A DNA stretch of 26,481 nucleotides from Chloroflexota bacterium (lineage in GTDB: Bacteria; Chloroflexota; Dehalococcoidia; UBA2979): contig VGPB01000004.1 of the NCBI GenBank assembly GCA_016875695.1, forward strand, positions 1 through 26,481. The letters are read 5' to 3'. Made by a program: the position numbers and the translations under genes. Of the stretch, positions 1-8,375 are shown piece by piece (positions within the stretch are counted from its first letter, which is position 1; every line of letters starts with the position of its first letter). Below the pieces are notes generated by a model, which was not told where the DNA came from, searched no databases, and worked only from the letters and a program-made list of their open reading frames with translations.

Positions 1-103
1 CGCGTGACGCCGCGGTCGATGCGCCGGTCAGCATCGCCTCTACCGTGCGGCACCGGGCCTCGTACGAATAGCGCATGCGCCGGGGCGGGGTAGCATCACT
101 CAT
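1..103 (-). CDS. N-terminus of probable transposase (helix-turn-helix), runs off left edge
   Basis: An ATG at 103-101 on the minus strand is preceded by a perfect Shine-Dalgarno (AAGGAGGT, complement of 108-115), and the frame stays open to the window edge, giving 34 residues. The peptide begins MSDATPPRRMRYSYEARC and continues with an Arg-rich, amphipathic stretch containing TVEAMLTGAS. This resembles the first helix of the helix-turn-helix domain at the N-terminus of IS481/IS3-type transposases, whose usual form is a basic start, then a line such as RYSYE, then an Ala-rich helix. The transposase call is inference from a short peptide; it could also be another HTH regulator. The gene diverges from the pccB operon. 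Its leader can fold so that the ribosome binding site is paired, as described for several insertion sequences. Confidence 0.5.
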   Translation of the reverse strand, partial: MSDATPPRRMRYSYEARCRTVEAMLTGASTAASR

Positions 104-104
104 C

Positions 105-159
105 GGGACCTCCTTCGGAACTCGGAGCTTTCGCAACCCCAAGTCTCGTCGGAGGTCCC
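105..159 (-). promoter_or_regulatory. Leader hairpin that can pair with the transposase Shine-Dalgarno
   Basis: GGGACCTCC at 105-113 and GGAGGTCCC at 151-159 form a perfect 9-base inverted repeat with a 37-base loop. In the minus-strand transcript, the upstream arm is the exact complement of the Shine-Dalgarno and adjoining bases of the leftmost gene. Transcripts entering from outside would therefore carry a masked ribosome binding site, while a transcript starting inside the loop would not. The pairing is seen in the sequence; the regulatory role is inferred from known insertion-sequence behaviour (IS10, IS50). Confidence 0.45.
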
Positions 160-255
160 CCTGCAGTCAGCCGTCTCGCTGGTATGTAATCAGTACAGCT
201 ACGAGTGGCGCGGGGCCGCACCACGCTCGGTGGCCGCCCGTCGGCCGCTGGCGCT

Positions 256-294
256 GGCTCCGGATCCGCACGATACTGGCGCGGATCCTGAGCC
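256..294. promoter_or_regulatory. Strong dyad upstream of the carboxyltransferase gene (operator or hairpin)
   Basis: GGCTCCGGATCCGC at 256-269 and GCGGATCCTGAGCC at 281-294 are inverted copies over 14 bases with a single mismatch, separated by 11 bases. The spacer contains GATACT (272-277), which could serve as a -10 element, though no good -35 is visible. The dyad ends 18 bases before the ATG at 313. It could be an operator for a regulator of the operon, a 5' mRNA hairpin, or a relic of the adjacent mobile element. The rest of 160-255 shows nothing I can name beyond a candidate element end at 181-197. Confidence 0.4.
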
Positions 295-312
295 AACGCC
301 CCCGGAGCAGCT

Positions 313-1860
313 ATGCCCTACGAGGAGAAACTCGACTACCTTGCCGCGCTGAAGCGCCGTGCCGCGCTCGGCGGTGGCCAGGACCGCATCGACGCCCAGC
401 ACGAGCGCGGCAAGCTCACCGCCCGCGAACGCATCGCCCAGTTGGTGGACCCCGGGACCTTCCAGGAGATCGACGCCCTGGCCGTCGAGTGGGACGAGAA
501 CGAGTCCGACGCCGAGCGCTTCTACGGCGACGCCGTCGTGACCGGCTGGGGCCGCGTCGAGGGCCGGCCCGTGTACGTCTTCGCGCAGGACTTCACGCTC
601 TTCGGCGGCTCGCTGTCCGAAGTCGTCGCGGAGAAGATCGCGAAGACCATGGACCTGGCGACGCGCACGGGCACCCCCGTCGTCGGCCTGAACGACTCGG
701 GCGGAGCACGCATCCAGGAGGGCGTAGGCTCGCTCGCCGGCTACGGCAGCATCTTCCTGCGCAACGTGCAGGCCTCCGGCGTGATCCCGCAGATCAGCGT
801 GATCATGGGGCCCTGCGCCGGCGGCGCCGTCTACTCGCCCGCGATCACAGACTTCATCTTCATGGTCGAGGGCACCTCCCAGATGTACATCACGGGCCCC
901 GACGTCATTCAGAGCGTCACGGGCGAGCGCACGACGTTCGAGGAGCTGGGCGGCGCGATGTCGCACGCCGCCAAGTCCGGCGTCGCGCACTTCGCCGCGG
1001 AGAACGAGCAGGACTGCCTCGACGACGTGAAGCGCCTGCTCTCTTTCCTGCCCTCCAACAACATGGCCGACCCGCCCGTCGCCGCCGCCGACGACGATCC
1101 CGCCCGCCGGATCGACGACATCCTGCAGGTAGTGCCCGACGACGAGCAGCTCCCCTACGACGTGCGCGACGTGATCGAGCGGCTCGTCGACCACCGCGAC
1201 TTCCTGGAGGTGCATCAGCACTTCGCGCAGAACATCGTCGTCGGCTTCGCGCGCATCGACGCGCACTCGGTCGGCATCGTCGCCAACCAGCCGATGTACC
1301 TCGGCGGCGTGCTCGACATCGACTCGTCGCGCAAGGCAGCACGCTTCGTGCGCTTCTGCGACGCGTTCAACATCCCGATCGTGACGCTTGTGGACGTGCC
1401 GGGCTACCTACCGGGCGTCGCCCAAGAGTACGGCGGCATCATCGCCCACGGGGCGAAGCTGCTCTACGCCTACGCCGAGGCGACCGTGCCCAAGGTCACC
1501 GTAATCACCCGCAAGGGCTTCGGCGGCGCCTACGACGCGATGGGCTCGAAGCACCTCGGCGCCGACGTGAACTACGCGTGGCCGGGCGCCGCGATCGCCG
1601 TCATGGGTGGCGGCCAAGCCGTCAACATCATCAGCCGCCGCGAGATCCAACAGGCCGCCGATCCCGACGGGGCGCGCGTGCAGCTCGTCGCCGACTACAA
1701 ACGCCGCTTCGAGCACCCCTACATCGCGGCCGCGAAGGGCTACATCGACGATGTGATCGACCCGCGCGATACCCGGGCAAAGATCGCCCACGCGCTGGAG
1801 ATGCTGCGCAACAAAACGGACTCGCTGCCCGCGAAGAAGCACGGGAACATCCCGCTGTAA
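313..1860 (+). CDS. pccB: Propionyl-CoA carboxylase beta chain / acyl-CoA carboxyltransferase
   Basis: The 515-residue protein is a complete biotin-dependent carboxyltransferase. It moves CO2 from carboxybiotin onto an acyl-CoA; propionyl-CoA would yield methylmalonyl-CoA, which feeds the TCA cycle as succinyl-CoA. Both crotonase-fold halves are present. The N-half oxyanion segments are DSGGARIQEGV (128-138) and GPCAGGAVYSPA (166-177), and the C-half has RKGFGGAYDAMGSKHLGAD (400-418). Asp408 in GGAYD matches the residue that favours propionyl-CoA in Streptomyces PccB; acetyl-CoA-preferring relatives have a hydrophobic residue there. The start follows GGAG at 304-307. It leads the operon with icd, mdh and fumC. 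No biotin carboxylase or biotin carrier subunit is in the window, so it must pair with one encoded elsewhere. A methylmalonyl-CoA decarboxylase alpha chain (MmdA) is the main alternative. Confidence 0.9.
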   Translation: MPYEEKLDYLAALKRRAALGGGQDRIDAQHERGKLTARERIAQLVDPGTFQEIDALAVEWDENESDAERFYGDAVVTGWGRVEGRPVYVFAQDFTLFGGSLSEVVAEKIAKTMDLATRTGTPVVGLNDSGGARIQEGVGSLAGYGSIFLRNVQASGVIPQISVIMGPCAGGAVYSPAITDFIFMVEGTSQMYITGPDVIQSVTGERTTFEELGGAMSHAAKSGVAHFAAENEQDCLDDVKRLLSFLPSNNMADPPVAAADDDPARRIDDILQVVPDDEQLPYDVRDVIERLVDHRDFLEVHQHFAQNIVVGFARIDAHSVGIVANQPMYLGGVLDIDSSRKAARFVRFCDAFNIPIVTLVDVPGYLPGVAQEYGGIIAHGAKLLYAYAEATVPKVTVITRKGFGGAYDAMGSKHLGADVNYAWPGAAIAVMGGGQAVNIISRREIQQAADPDGARVQLVADYKRRFEHPYIAAAKGYIDDVIDPRDTRAKIAHALEMLRNKTDSLPAKKHGNIPL

Positions 1861-1904
1861 CGCCGCCGCGGGCGGGCGCCGCGCGGCACGCACCAGGAGG
1901 CGCC

Positions 1905-3122
1905 GTGGCGAAAATCCAGGTCGCACATCCCGTCGTCGAGCTCGACGGCGACGAGATGGCGCGCGTGATGTGGTCGTTCATCAAAGAGCAGTTGATCCTG
2001 CCCTACCTCGACATCGACCTCAGCTACTTCGACCTCTCCATCGAGAGCCGCGACGCCAGCGACGACCGCATCACCGTCGAGGCCGCCGAGGCGATCCGCG
2101 AGCATCGCGTCGGCGTGAAGTGCGCGACCATCACCCCGGACGAGGCCCGCGTCAAGGAGTTCTCGCTCAAGAAGATGTGGCCGTCGCCCAACGGCACGAT
2201 CCGCAACATCCTCGGCGGTACCGTCTTTCGCGAGCCGATCATCTGCCAGAACGTGCCGCGGCTCGTTCCGGGTTGGACGAACCCGATCGTGATCGGCCGC
2301 CACGCCTTCGGCGACCAATACCGCGCGACAGACTTCCGCGTGCCCGGCGCAGGCACGCTCACGATGACGTTCACGCCAGACGGCGGCGGTGAGCCGGTGA
2401 ACTACCAGGTCTTCCACTTCCAAGGCGGCGGGGTCGCGCTCGGCATGTACAACCTCGACGACTCGATCCGCGGCTTCGCACAGGCGTGCTTCAACTACGG
2501 CCTGCAACGCGGCTGGCCCGTGTACATGTCGACGAAGAACACGATCCTCAAGGCCTACGACGGCCGCTTCAAGGACCTGTTCCAGGAGGTGTTCGACGCG
2601 GACTTCGCGGACCGCTTCCGCGACGCCAACCTCACCTACGAGCATCGCCTCATCGACGACATGGTCGCGCAGGCGCTGAAGTCCAGCGGGCGCTTCGTCT
2701 GGGCGTGCAAGAACTACGACGGCGACGTGCAGTCCGACATCGTCGCGCAGGGCTTCGGCTCGCTCGGCCTGATGACCTCCGTGCTGCTCACGCCTGACGG
2801 CGAGGTCGTCGAGGCCGAGGCCGCGCACGGCACCGTGACGCGGCACTTCCGCGAGCACCAGCGCGGCAACCCCACGTCGACGAATCCGATCGCGTCCATC
2901 TTCGCGTGGACACGCGGGCTCGCGCACCGCGCGCAGCTCGACGCGAACGCCGAGCTCGCGCGCTTCGCGACCACGCTCGAACGCGTGTGCGTCGACGCGG
3001 TCGAGTCCGGGCACATGACGAAGGACCTCGCGGTGCTCGTCGGCCCGGAGCAGCCGTGGGAGACGACGCAGCAGTTCCTCGCCACGCTCAACAGCCGCCT
3101 CGGCGCGGCGATGGCCGGTTAA
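1905..3122 (+). CDS. icd: NADP-dependent isocitrate dehydrogenase
   Basis: The 405-residue protein converts isocitrate to 2-oxoglutarate with NADP in the TCA cycle. The GTG start at 1905 sits behind AGGAGG (1895-1900) and gives MAKIQVAHPVVELDGDEMAR, the typical N-terminus of the eukaryote-like (type II, homodimeric) family. MWPSPNGTIRNILGGTVFR (91-109) is the substrate-phosphate and isocitrate loop. Downstream are YDGDVQSD, which supplies metal-binding aspartates, GSLGLMTSVLL, and EAAHGTVTRHFR, which contacts the NADP adenosine phosphate. The length is normal for the family. The same reading frame stays open far upstream through pccB, so a naive longest-ORF call would wrongly fuse extra sequence; the GTG with its ribosome site settles the start. 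It lies 44 bases after pccB and is probably co-transcribed with it. Confidence 0.93.
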   Translation: MAKIQVAHPVVELDGDEMARVMWSFIKEQLILPYLDIDLSYFDLSIESRDASDDRITVEAAEAIREHRVGVKCATITPDEARVKEFSLKKMWPSPNGTIRNILGGTVFREPIICQNVPRLVPGWTNPIVIGRHAFGDQYRATDFRVPGAGTLTMTFTPDGGGEPVNYQVFHFQGGGVALGMYNLDDSIRGFAQACFNYGLQRGWPVYMSTKNTILKAYDGRFKDLFQEVFDADFADRFRDANLTYEHRLIDDMVAQALKSSGRFVWACKNYDGDVQSDIVAQGFGSLGLMTSVLLTPDGEVVEAEAAHGTVTRHFREHQRGNPTSTNPIASIFAWTRGLAHRAQLDANAELARFATTLERVCVDAVESGHMTKDLAVLVGPEQPWETTQQFLATLNSRLGAAMAG

Positions 3123-3168
3123 CGCGGCCCCGCCGCGCAGAGACGCGCGTTTCCAGGGAGGCACCACA

Positions 3169-4101
3169 CTGCGCAAAAAAGTCACGTTCGTCGGCGCCGG
3201 GAACACCGGCGGCGCCATGGCCCAGCTCGCTGCCGCCCGCGGCACCGCGGACGTCGTGCTCATCGACATCGTCGAGGGACTGCCGCAGGGCAAGGCGCTC
3301 GACATCGCCGAATCCGCGCCGTGGGCCGGCTTCTCCACGTCGATCGTCGGCACGAACGACTGGGCGGCGACCGCGGGGTCCGACGTGGTGGTGATCACGT
3401 CGGGCGTGCCGCGCCGCCCAGGGATGACGCGCGAGGACCTGCTGGGCACCAACGCCGGCATCGTGCGCAGCGTGGTCACGAACGCCGTGCGCCACTCACC
3501 CGACTGCGTGCTCGTGATCTTCGCGAACCCCATGGACGCGATGTGTCACGTGGCGCTTGAGGCGAGCGGCTTCGCGAAGGAGCGCGTGATCGGCCAGGGC
3601 GGCATGCTCGACAGTGCGCGCTATCGCACCTTCATCGCCATGGAGACCGGCGCCTCCGTCAGGGACGTGGCGGCGTGGGTGCTCGGCGGGCACACCGAGG
3701 CGACGATGGTGCCGATCGTCTCCAACGCGAGCGTCGGCGGCGTGCCGCTGACGCAGCTCGTGCGCCCGAAGCCGCTCGCCGCGCTCGTGGAGCGCACGAA
3801 GCGCGGCGGCGCGGAGATCGTCGGCCTGCTGAAGACCGGCAGCGCGTTCATCGCACCCGCCGTCGCCACACTCGAGATGGTCGACGCGATCCTCTTCGAC
3901 GAGCAGCGCATCCTGCCGTGCTGCACGTTGCTCGGCGGGCAGTGGGACGTGCGCAACGCGTACGTCGGCGCGCCGGTGCTGCTCGGCGCGGGCGGCGTCC
4001 AGAAAGTCTACACCCCGCCGCTCGCCGAGGACGAGGTCGCAGCGATCCGCGCTGCCGGCAAGGCCGTCCGCGAGCTCGTCGCCGCCACCCCGAAAGCCTA
4101 G
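3169..4101 (+). CDS. mdh: Malate dehydrogenase, probable CTG start
   Basis: The 310-residue NAD-dependent malate dehydrogenase converts malate to oxaloacetate. The nucleotide-binding loop GAGNTGG is at residues 9-15, the adenosine-ribose Asp at 33, the substrate-binding Arg in GVPRRPGM (79-86), Asn120, the LDSAR pair (Asp148/Arg151) and the catalytic His175 in GGHTEATMVP. No ATG, GTG or TTG in this frame precedes the Rossmann loop. The first ATG (3217) would remove it. CTG at 3169 gives MRKKVTFVGAGNTGG, lies 7 bases after GGGAGG (3156-3161) and restores the usual length, so I take CTG as the start. The active-site His loop has the spacing of the E. coli form (GGHSGVTILP), although the rest is LDH-like. 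It is third in the operon, 46 bases after icd. Confidence 0.9.
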   Translation: MRKKVTFVGAGNTGGAMAQLAAARGTADVVLIDIVEGLPQGKALDIAESAPWAGFSTSIVGTNDWAATAGSDVVVITSGVPRRPGMTREDLLGTNAGIVRSVVTNAVRHSPDCVLVIFANPMDAMCHVALEASGFAKERVIGQGGMLDSARYRTFIAMETGASVRDVAAWVLGGHTEATMVPIVSNASVGGVPLTQLVRPKPLAALVERTKRGGAEIVGLLKTGSAFIAPAVATLEMVDAILFDEQRILPCCTLLGGQWDVRNAYVGAPVLLGAGGVQKVYTPPLAEDEVAAIRAAGKAVRELVAATPKA

Positions 4102-4143
4102 CGGAGCGCCCGAAGCCTCACCCCTCGCCGAAGGACGAACGCG

Positions 4144-5541
4144 ATGACCACCACCACCGCCACCCGCGTCGAAACCGACAGCTTCGGCCCGATCGACGTG
4201 GCGACGAGCGTGTACTGGGGCGCGCAGACGCAACGGTCGCTCGAAAACTTCAAGATCGGCGGCGAGCGCTTCCCGCGGCCGCTGATCCGCGCGCTCGGCC
4301 TCATCAAGCACGCCTCGGCGACGGTCAACGAGCAGCTCGGCAAGCTCGACGCCACCCGCGCCGACGCTATCCGCCACGCCGCGCAGGAGGTCATCGACGG
4401 CATGCTCGACGACCACTTCCCGCTCGTCGTCTGGCAGACCGGCTCCGGCACGCAGACCAACATGAACGGGAACGAGGTGGTCTCGAACCGCGCGATCGAG
4501 CTGCTCGGCGGGACGCTCGGCTCCAAGGACCCCGTTCACCCCAACGACCACGTCAACATGTCGCAGTCCTCGAACGACGTGTTCCCGGCCGCGATGGCGA
4601 TCGCGACGGCCGAGCAGGTCACGCAGCTGCTGCTGCCCAACCTCCGCTACCTGCGCGACGCGCTGCAGGCAAAGTCGGCGGCGTTCGACGGCATCGTGAA
4701 GATCGGCCGCACGCACCTGATGGATGCGACGCCGCTCACGCTTGGGCAGGAGTTCTCAGGCTACGTGCACCAGCTGACGAACGGCCTCGCGCGCGCCGAG
4801 AGCACGCTGCCGCGCCTGCACGAGCTCGCGCTCGGCGGCACGGCCGTCGGCACCGGCCTAAACGCACACCCCGAGTACGGCGAGCGCGTCGCGGCCGAGG
4901 TCGCGCGGCTGACGGGGCTGCCGTTCGTCACGGCGCCGAACAAGTTCGAGTCGCTCGCCGCGCACGACGCGCAGGTGGAGCTGTCCGGCCAGCTGAAGAC
5001 TATCGCCGCTTCGCTCATGAAGATCGCGAACGACATCCGCCTGCTCGGCTCGGGGCCGCGCGCCGGGATCGGCGAGCTCATGCTGCCTGAGAACGAGCCG
5101 GGTTCCTCGATCATGCCGGGCAAGGTAAACCCGACGCAGTCCGAGGCGCTCACGATGGTGTGCGCGCAGGTCATGGGCAACGACGTCGCAGTGAACATCG
5201 GCGGCGCGACCGGCCACTTCGAGCTCAACGTCTTCAAGCCGCTCATCGTCTACAACACGCTGCAGAGCATCCGTCTGCTGGGCGACGCCGCACGCTCGTT
5301 CGCCGACAACTGCGTCGTCAGCATCGCGCCGAACATGGCGCGCATCGAGGAGCTGATGCGCTCCTCGCTCATGCTCGTGACGGCGCTCAGCCCGCACATC
5401 GGCTACGACAGGGCCGCGAAGGTCGCCCACACCGCCCACCACGAAGGCGCGACGTTGCGCGAGGCCGCGCTCAAGCTCGGCTTCGTCACGAACGAGCAGT
5501 TCGACGCGTGGGTGCGCCCGGAGGACATGATCCACCCGTAG
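4144..5541 (+). CDS. fumC: Fumarate hydratase, class II
   Basis: The 465-residue protein is the oxygen-stable, iron-free fumarase that interconverts fumarate and malate as a homotetramer. It shows the family blocks in order: TGSGTQTNMNGNEV near residue 100, HPNDHVNMSQSSNDVFP near 135-155, GRTHLMDATPLTLGQEF near 185, and the signature GSSIMPGKVNPTQSEA near 320, which holds the catalytic serine loop. Full length, normal C-terminus. GAAGGA about 10 bases before the ATG supports the start. It is the last gene of the plus-strand operon, 42 bases after mdh, and converges on the succinate dehydrogenase operon that makes its substrate. Confidence 0.96.
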   Translation: MTTTTATRVETDSFGPIDVATSVYWGAQTQRSLENFKIGGERFPRPLIRALGLIKHASATVNEQLGKLDATRADAIRHAAQEVIDGMLDDHFPLVVWQTGSGTQTNMNGNEVVSNRAIELLGGTLGSKDPVHPNDHVNMSQSSNDVFPAAMAIATAEQVTQLLLPNLRYLRDALQAKSAAFDGIVKIGRTHLMDATPLTLGQEFSGYVHQLTNGLARAESTLPRLHELALGGTAVGTGLNAHPEYGERVAAEVARLTGLPFVTAPNKFESLAAHDAQVELSGQLKTIAASLMKIANDIRLLGSGPRAGIGELMLPENEPGSSIMPGKVNPTQSEALTMVCAQVMGNDVAVNIGGATGHFELNVFKPLIVYNTLQSIRLLGDAARSFADNCVVSIAPNMARIEELMRSSLMLVTALSPHIGYDRAAKVAHTAHHEGATLREAALKLGFVTNEQFDAWVRPEDMIHP

Positions 5542-5710
5542 CGCCAGGGTCGACCCTCCGGGCCGGGGGAGCGCCCTCGCACTCCGCGCCGCTTCACACG
5601 CTAGCCAGCGCTGTGTGCATCGAGACGACGTTGGACCCGCATCCCGCTGGCGCTCCGCGTGCCGAACACCTGTAACCGTCGGCTCACTGATGCCTCGCAG
5701 CGCGAGGAGC

Positions 5711-5731
5711 GCGAGGGGCTTCGCCTCTCGC
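5711..5731. terminator. Hairpin between convergent operons
   Basis: GCGAGGGG (5711-5718) pairs with CCTCTCGC (5724-5731) around a CTTCG loop, with one G-T wobble. It lies in the 246-base gap between the ends of fumC (+) and sdhB (-), so it could stop transcription from either side. There is no clear T-run on either strand, so this is a hairpin-only candidate. Nothing else in 5542-5787 looks like a gene. Confidence 0.45.
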
Positions 5732-5787
5732 AAATGGGGCGGGCGGGTGGGCTCCCCCGCGCGAAACGCGTCCTCAGCTCCGCAGAG

Positions 5788-6546
5788 CTAGTGCGAGCGC
5801 CCATCGCCGCGTCCGAACAGCCTGCGACCGAGCGCCCGGATCGGGTCGAACCGCTCGTCGATCGCGCGCTCCTTCAGCGGAATGATCGCGTTATCCGTGA
5901 TGTGGATGCCCTCGGGGCACACGTCCGTGCAGCACTTCGTGATGTTGCAGTAGTCGAGCCCGAAGCCGGCCGAAACCGTGTCGCCTTTCGCGTGCTCGTC
6001 CAGCGGATGCATCGACACCTGCGCGAGCTGCACGAAGAAGCGCGGCCCCGCGAAGTTCGGCAGGTTGTCCGAGTGGTCACGGATCACGTGGCACACGTCC
6101 TGGCACAGGAAGCACTCGATGCACTTGTGGAATTCCTGCATGCGATCGATGTCGATCTGCTGCATGCGGTAGTCCCCGTCCGGCGCCGGCGGGCCCGGCG
6201 CGAACTCCGGCATCCCGTTCGCCACCGCGTAGTTGTGGCTCACGTCCGTCACCAGGTCGCGGATCAGCGGGAACGTCTTGAGCGGCGCGATCGCGATCGT
6301 CTCGTAGGGGTCGAACAGCTGCATGCGCGTCATACACATCAGCCGCGGCTTGCCGTTCACCTCCGCCGAGCACGAGCCGCACTTGCCCGCCTTGCAGTTC
6401 CAGCGCACCGCCATGTCCGGCGCCGCCGTCGCCTGCAGCAGGTGCAGCACGTCGAGCACAACCATGCCCTCGCTGTACTCGACGTCGTACTCGCGGTACT
6501 CGCCGTCGTCGCCGCCGCGCCAGACCCGCAGGTGCGCCTGTGGCAT
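5788..6546 (-). CDS. sdhB: Succinate dehydrogenase/fumarate reductase iron-sulfur subunit
   Basis: This 252-residue subunit wires electrons from the flavin of SdhA to quinone in the membrane. The N-terminal plant-type ferredoxin domain has Cys51, 56, 59 and 71 for the [2Fe-2S] cluster. The C-terminal part has CIECFLCQDVC (142-152) and CNITKCCTDVCPEG (200-213) for the [4Fe-4S] and [3Fe-4S] clusters. I start it at the ATG at 6546, giving MPQAHLRVW, because GAGGAGGA lies just upstream; an in-frame extension further upstream overlaps sdhA and is Arg/Cys-rich noise. Only one base separates the sdhA stop from this ATG, so translation is probably coupled. Last gene of sdhCAB. Confidence 0.95.
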   Translation of the reverse strand: MPQAHLRVWRGGDDGEYREYDVEYSEGMVVLDVLHLLQATAAPDMAVRWNCKAGKCGSCSAEVNGKPRLMCMTRMQLFDPYETIAIAPLKTFPLIRDLVTDVSHNYAVANGMPEFAPGPPAPDGDYRMQQIDIDRMQEFHKCIECFLCQDVCHVIRDHSDNLPNFAGPRFFVQLAQVSMHPLDEHAKGDTVSAGFGLDYCNITKCCTDVCPEGIHITDNAIIPLKERAIDERFDPIRALGRRLFGRGDGRSH

Positions 6547-6547
6547 C

Positions 6548-8350
6548 TCAGTCCTCCTCGAACAGCCGGCGCAGCTCGTCCGACATCTGCGGCAGCGGCT
6601 CCTCGCGCAGCGCCAGCACGCCATCGCGCTGCCGCTGCACCAGGTTCACCGTGCCGAAGTGCGCGTCTGGCCCCGGGAAGTCGTCGCGCGTGTGCCCGCC
6701 GCGGCTCTCCTTGCGCGCCTGCGCGCCCTGTGTGATCAGCTCCGCCACCGTCAGCAGCGCCCGCAGGTCCAGCGCAAGGTGCCAGCCTGGGTTGTACTGT
6801 CGCGTCCCCTCCACGCGCACGCGCTGCACGCGCTCGCGGAACGTGCCCAGTTGCTCGCGCGCCTGCGCGAGCTCGCCCTCGGTGCGGATGATGCCGACCA
6901 GCGCCTGCATCGCCTCCTGCAGCTCGCGGTGGATCGTGTACGGATTCTCGTTGCCCCCGGCCTCGAACGGCGCGAGTGCCTCGGTGGCCGCGAGCTCGAG
7001 CGACTCGCCGTCGACGTGCGGCAGGCCGCCCAGACCGCGCGCGTGCTCCGCCGCACCGAACCCCGCGCGCCGCCCGAACACCACGAGGTCCGACAGCGAG
7101 TTGCCGCCGAGCCGGTTCGAGCCGTGCATGCCACCCGCCACCTCGCCGGCGGCGAACAGCCCCGGCACGGTCGCGGCGCCGGTCTCCGGATCCACGCGCA
7201 CGCCGCCCATCGCGTAGTGCGCCGTCGGCCCCACCTCCATCGCCACCTGTGTGATGTCCACGTCCGCAAGCTCGCGGAACTGATGGTACATGCTCGGCAG
7301 CCGGCGCTGGATGTACGCCGCGTCACGACGCGACGCGATGTCGAGGAACACCCCGCCGTGCGGGCTGCCGCGGCCCGCCTTCACCTCGGCATTGATCGCG
7401 CGCGCGACCTCGTCGCGTGGCAGCAGGTCCGGCGTGCGCCGTGCGTTGATGCGGTCGTTGTACCAGCGGTCGGCCTCGGCCTCCGTGTCTGCCGTCTCCG
7501 CCGCGAACATCGGCGGGATGTAGCGGAACATGAAGCGCTCGCCGCCGGCGTTCTTGAGCGTACCGCCGTCGCCGCGCACGCCCTCGGTGACGAGGATGCC
7601 GCGCACGGACAGCGGCCATACCATGCCCGTGGGGTGGAACTGCACGAACTCCATGTCAATCATGTCCGCGCCCGCCCACGTCGCCAGCGCGTGGCCGTCA
7701 CCCGTCCCCTCCCAGGAGTTCGAGTTGATCGAGTACACCTTGCACAGGCCACCGGTCGCGAGCACCACAGCCTTCGCGCGGAACACGACGAAGCGGCCGC
7801 TCTCGCGCCAGTAGGCGAACGCGCCGGAGACGGCGCCGCTCTCGCCGCCGTCCTTCAGCAGTCGCGTCACCGTGCACTCCATGAACACGTCGATGCCGCG
7901 ATGCACGGCGTGCTGCTGCAGCGTACGAATCATCTCGAGGCCCGTACGGTCGCCGACGTGCGCCAGCCGCGCGAAGCGATGCCCACCGAAGTCGCGCTGC
8001 AGGATGCGGCCGTCGGCCGTGCGGTCGAACAGCGCGCCCCACCGCTCGAGCTCGCGCACTCGGTCCGGCGCCTCCTGCGCGTGGATCTGCGCCATGCGCC
8101 AGTGGTTAAGCATCTTGCCGCCGCGCATCGTGTCGCGGAAGTGCACCTGCCAGTTGTCCTGCTCGTACACGTTGCCGAGCGCGGCGGCGATGCCGCCTTC
8201 AGCCATCACCGTGTGCGCCTTGCCGAGCAGCGACTTGCAGACGAGCGCCGTCCGCGCGCCCTCCGCCGACGCCTCGATCGCGGCCCGCAAGCCCGCGCCG
8301 CCCGCGCCGATCACCAGCACGTCGTACTCGTGCGTCTCGTAGTCGGGCAT
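6548..8350 (-). CDS. sdhA: Succinate dehydrogenase flavoprotein subunit
   Basis: The 600-residue flavoprotein oxidises succinate to fumarate. The FAD dinucleotide fold is GAGGAGLRAA (15-24). His46 in KAHTVMAEGG is the residue that carries covalent FAD. FHPTG (238-242) and TEGVRGDGG (255-263) are the substrate/active-site segments, with HYAMGGV (378-384) and GGMHGSNRLGGNSL nearer the C-terminal FAD contact. All expected blocks are present and the length fits the SdhA/FrdA family. The gene lies between the membrane subunit (25 bases upstream) and sdhB (1 base downstream). The aerobic context with icd, mdh and fumC favours succinate oxidation over fumarate reduction, but sequence alone does not decide the direction. 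Confidence 0.96.
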   Translation of the reverse strand: MPDYETHEYDVLVIGAGGAGLRAAIEASAEGARTALVCKSLLGKAHTVMAEGGIAAALGNVYEQDNWQVHFRDTMRGGKMLNHWRMAQIHAQEAPDRVRELERWGALFDRTADGRILQRDFGGHRFARLAHVGDRTGLEMIRTLQQHAVHRGIDVFMECTVTRLLKDGGESGAVSGAFAYWRESGRFVVFRAKAVVLATGGLCKVYSINSNSWEGTGDGHALATWAGADMIDMEFVQFHPTGMVWPLSVRGILVTEGVRGDGGTLKNAGGERFMFRYIPPMFAAETADTEAEADRWYNDRINARRTPDLLPRDEVARAINAEVKAGRGSPHGGVFLDIASRRDAAYIQRRLPSMYHQFRELADVDITQVAMEVGPTAHYAMGGVRVDPETGAATVPGLFAAGEVAGGMHGSNRLGGNSLSDLVVFGRRAGFGAAEHARGLGGLPHVDGESLELAATEALAPFEAGGNENPYTIHRELQEAMQALVGIIRTEGELAQAREQLGTFRERVQRVRVEGTRQYNPGWHLALDLRALLTVAELITQGAQARKESRGGHTRDDFPGPDAHFGTVNLVQRQRDGVLALREEPLPQMSDELRRLFEED

Positions 8351-8375
8351 CGCGCCGCCCCCCGCCGCTCGCGCG

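Noticed and set aside
75..1904. Long Arg-rich open frame on the plus strand running into isocitrate dehydrogenase
   Set aside because: It is a shifted frame of pccB with Arg/Pro/Ala-rich nonsense; the real icd starts at the GTG at 1905 with its own ribosome site.
1740..3533. 597-residue open frame on the minus strand
   Set aside because: Antisense to icd and mdh with composition typical of high-GC shadow frames and no recognisable domain.
5542..5787. tRNA or small gene in the gap between the convergent operons
   Set aside because: No cloverleaf or T-loop sequence could be found, and open frames there are Arg/Ser-rich noise.
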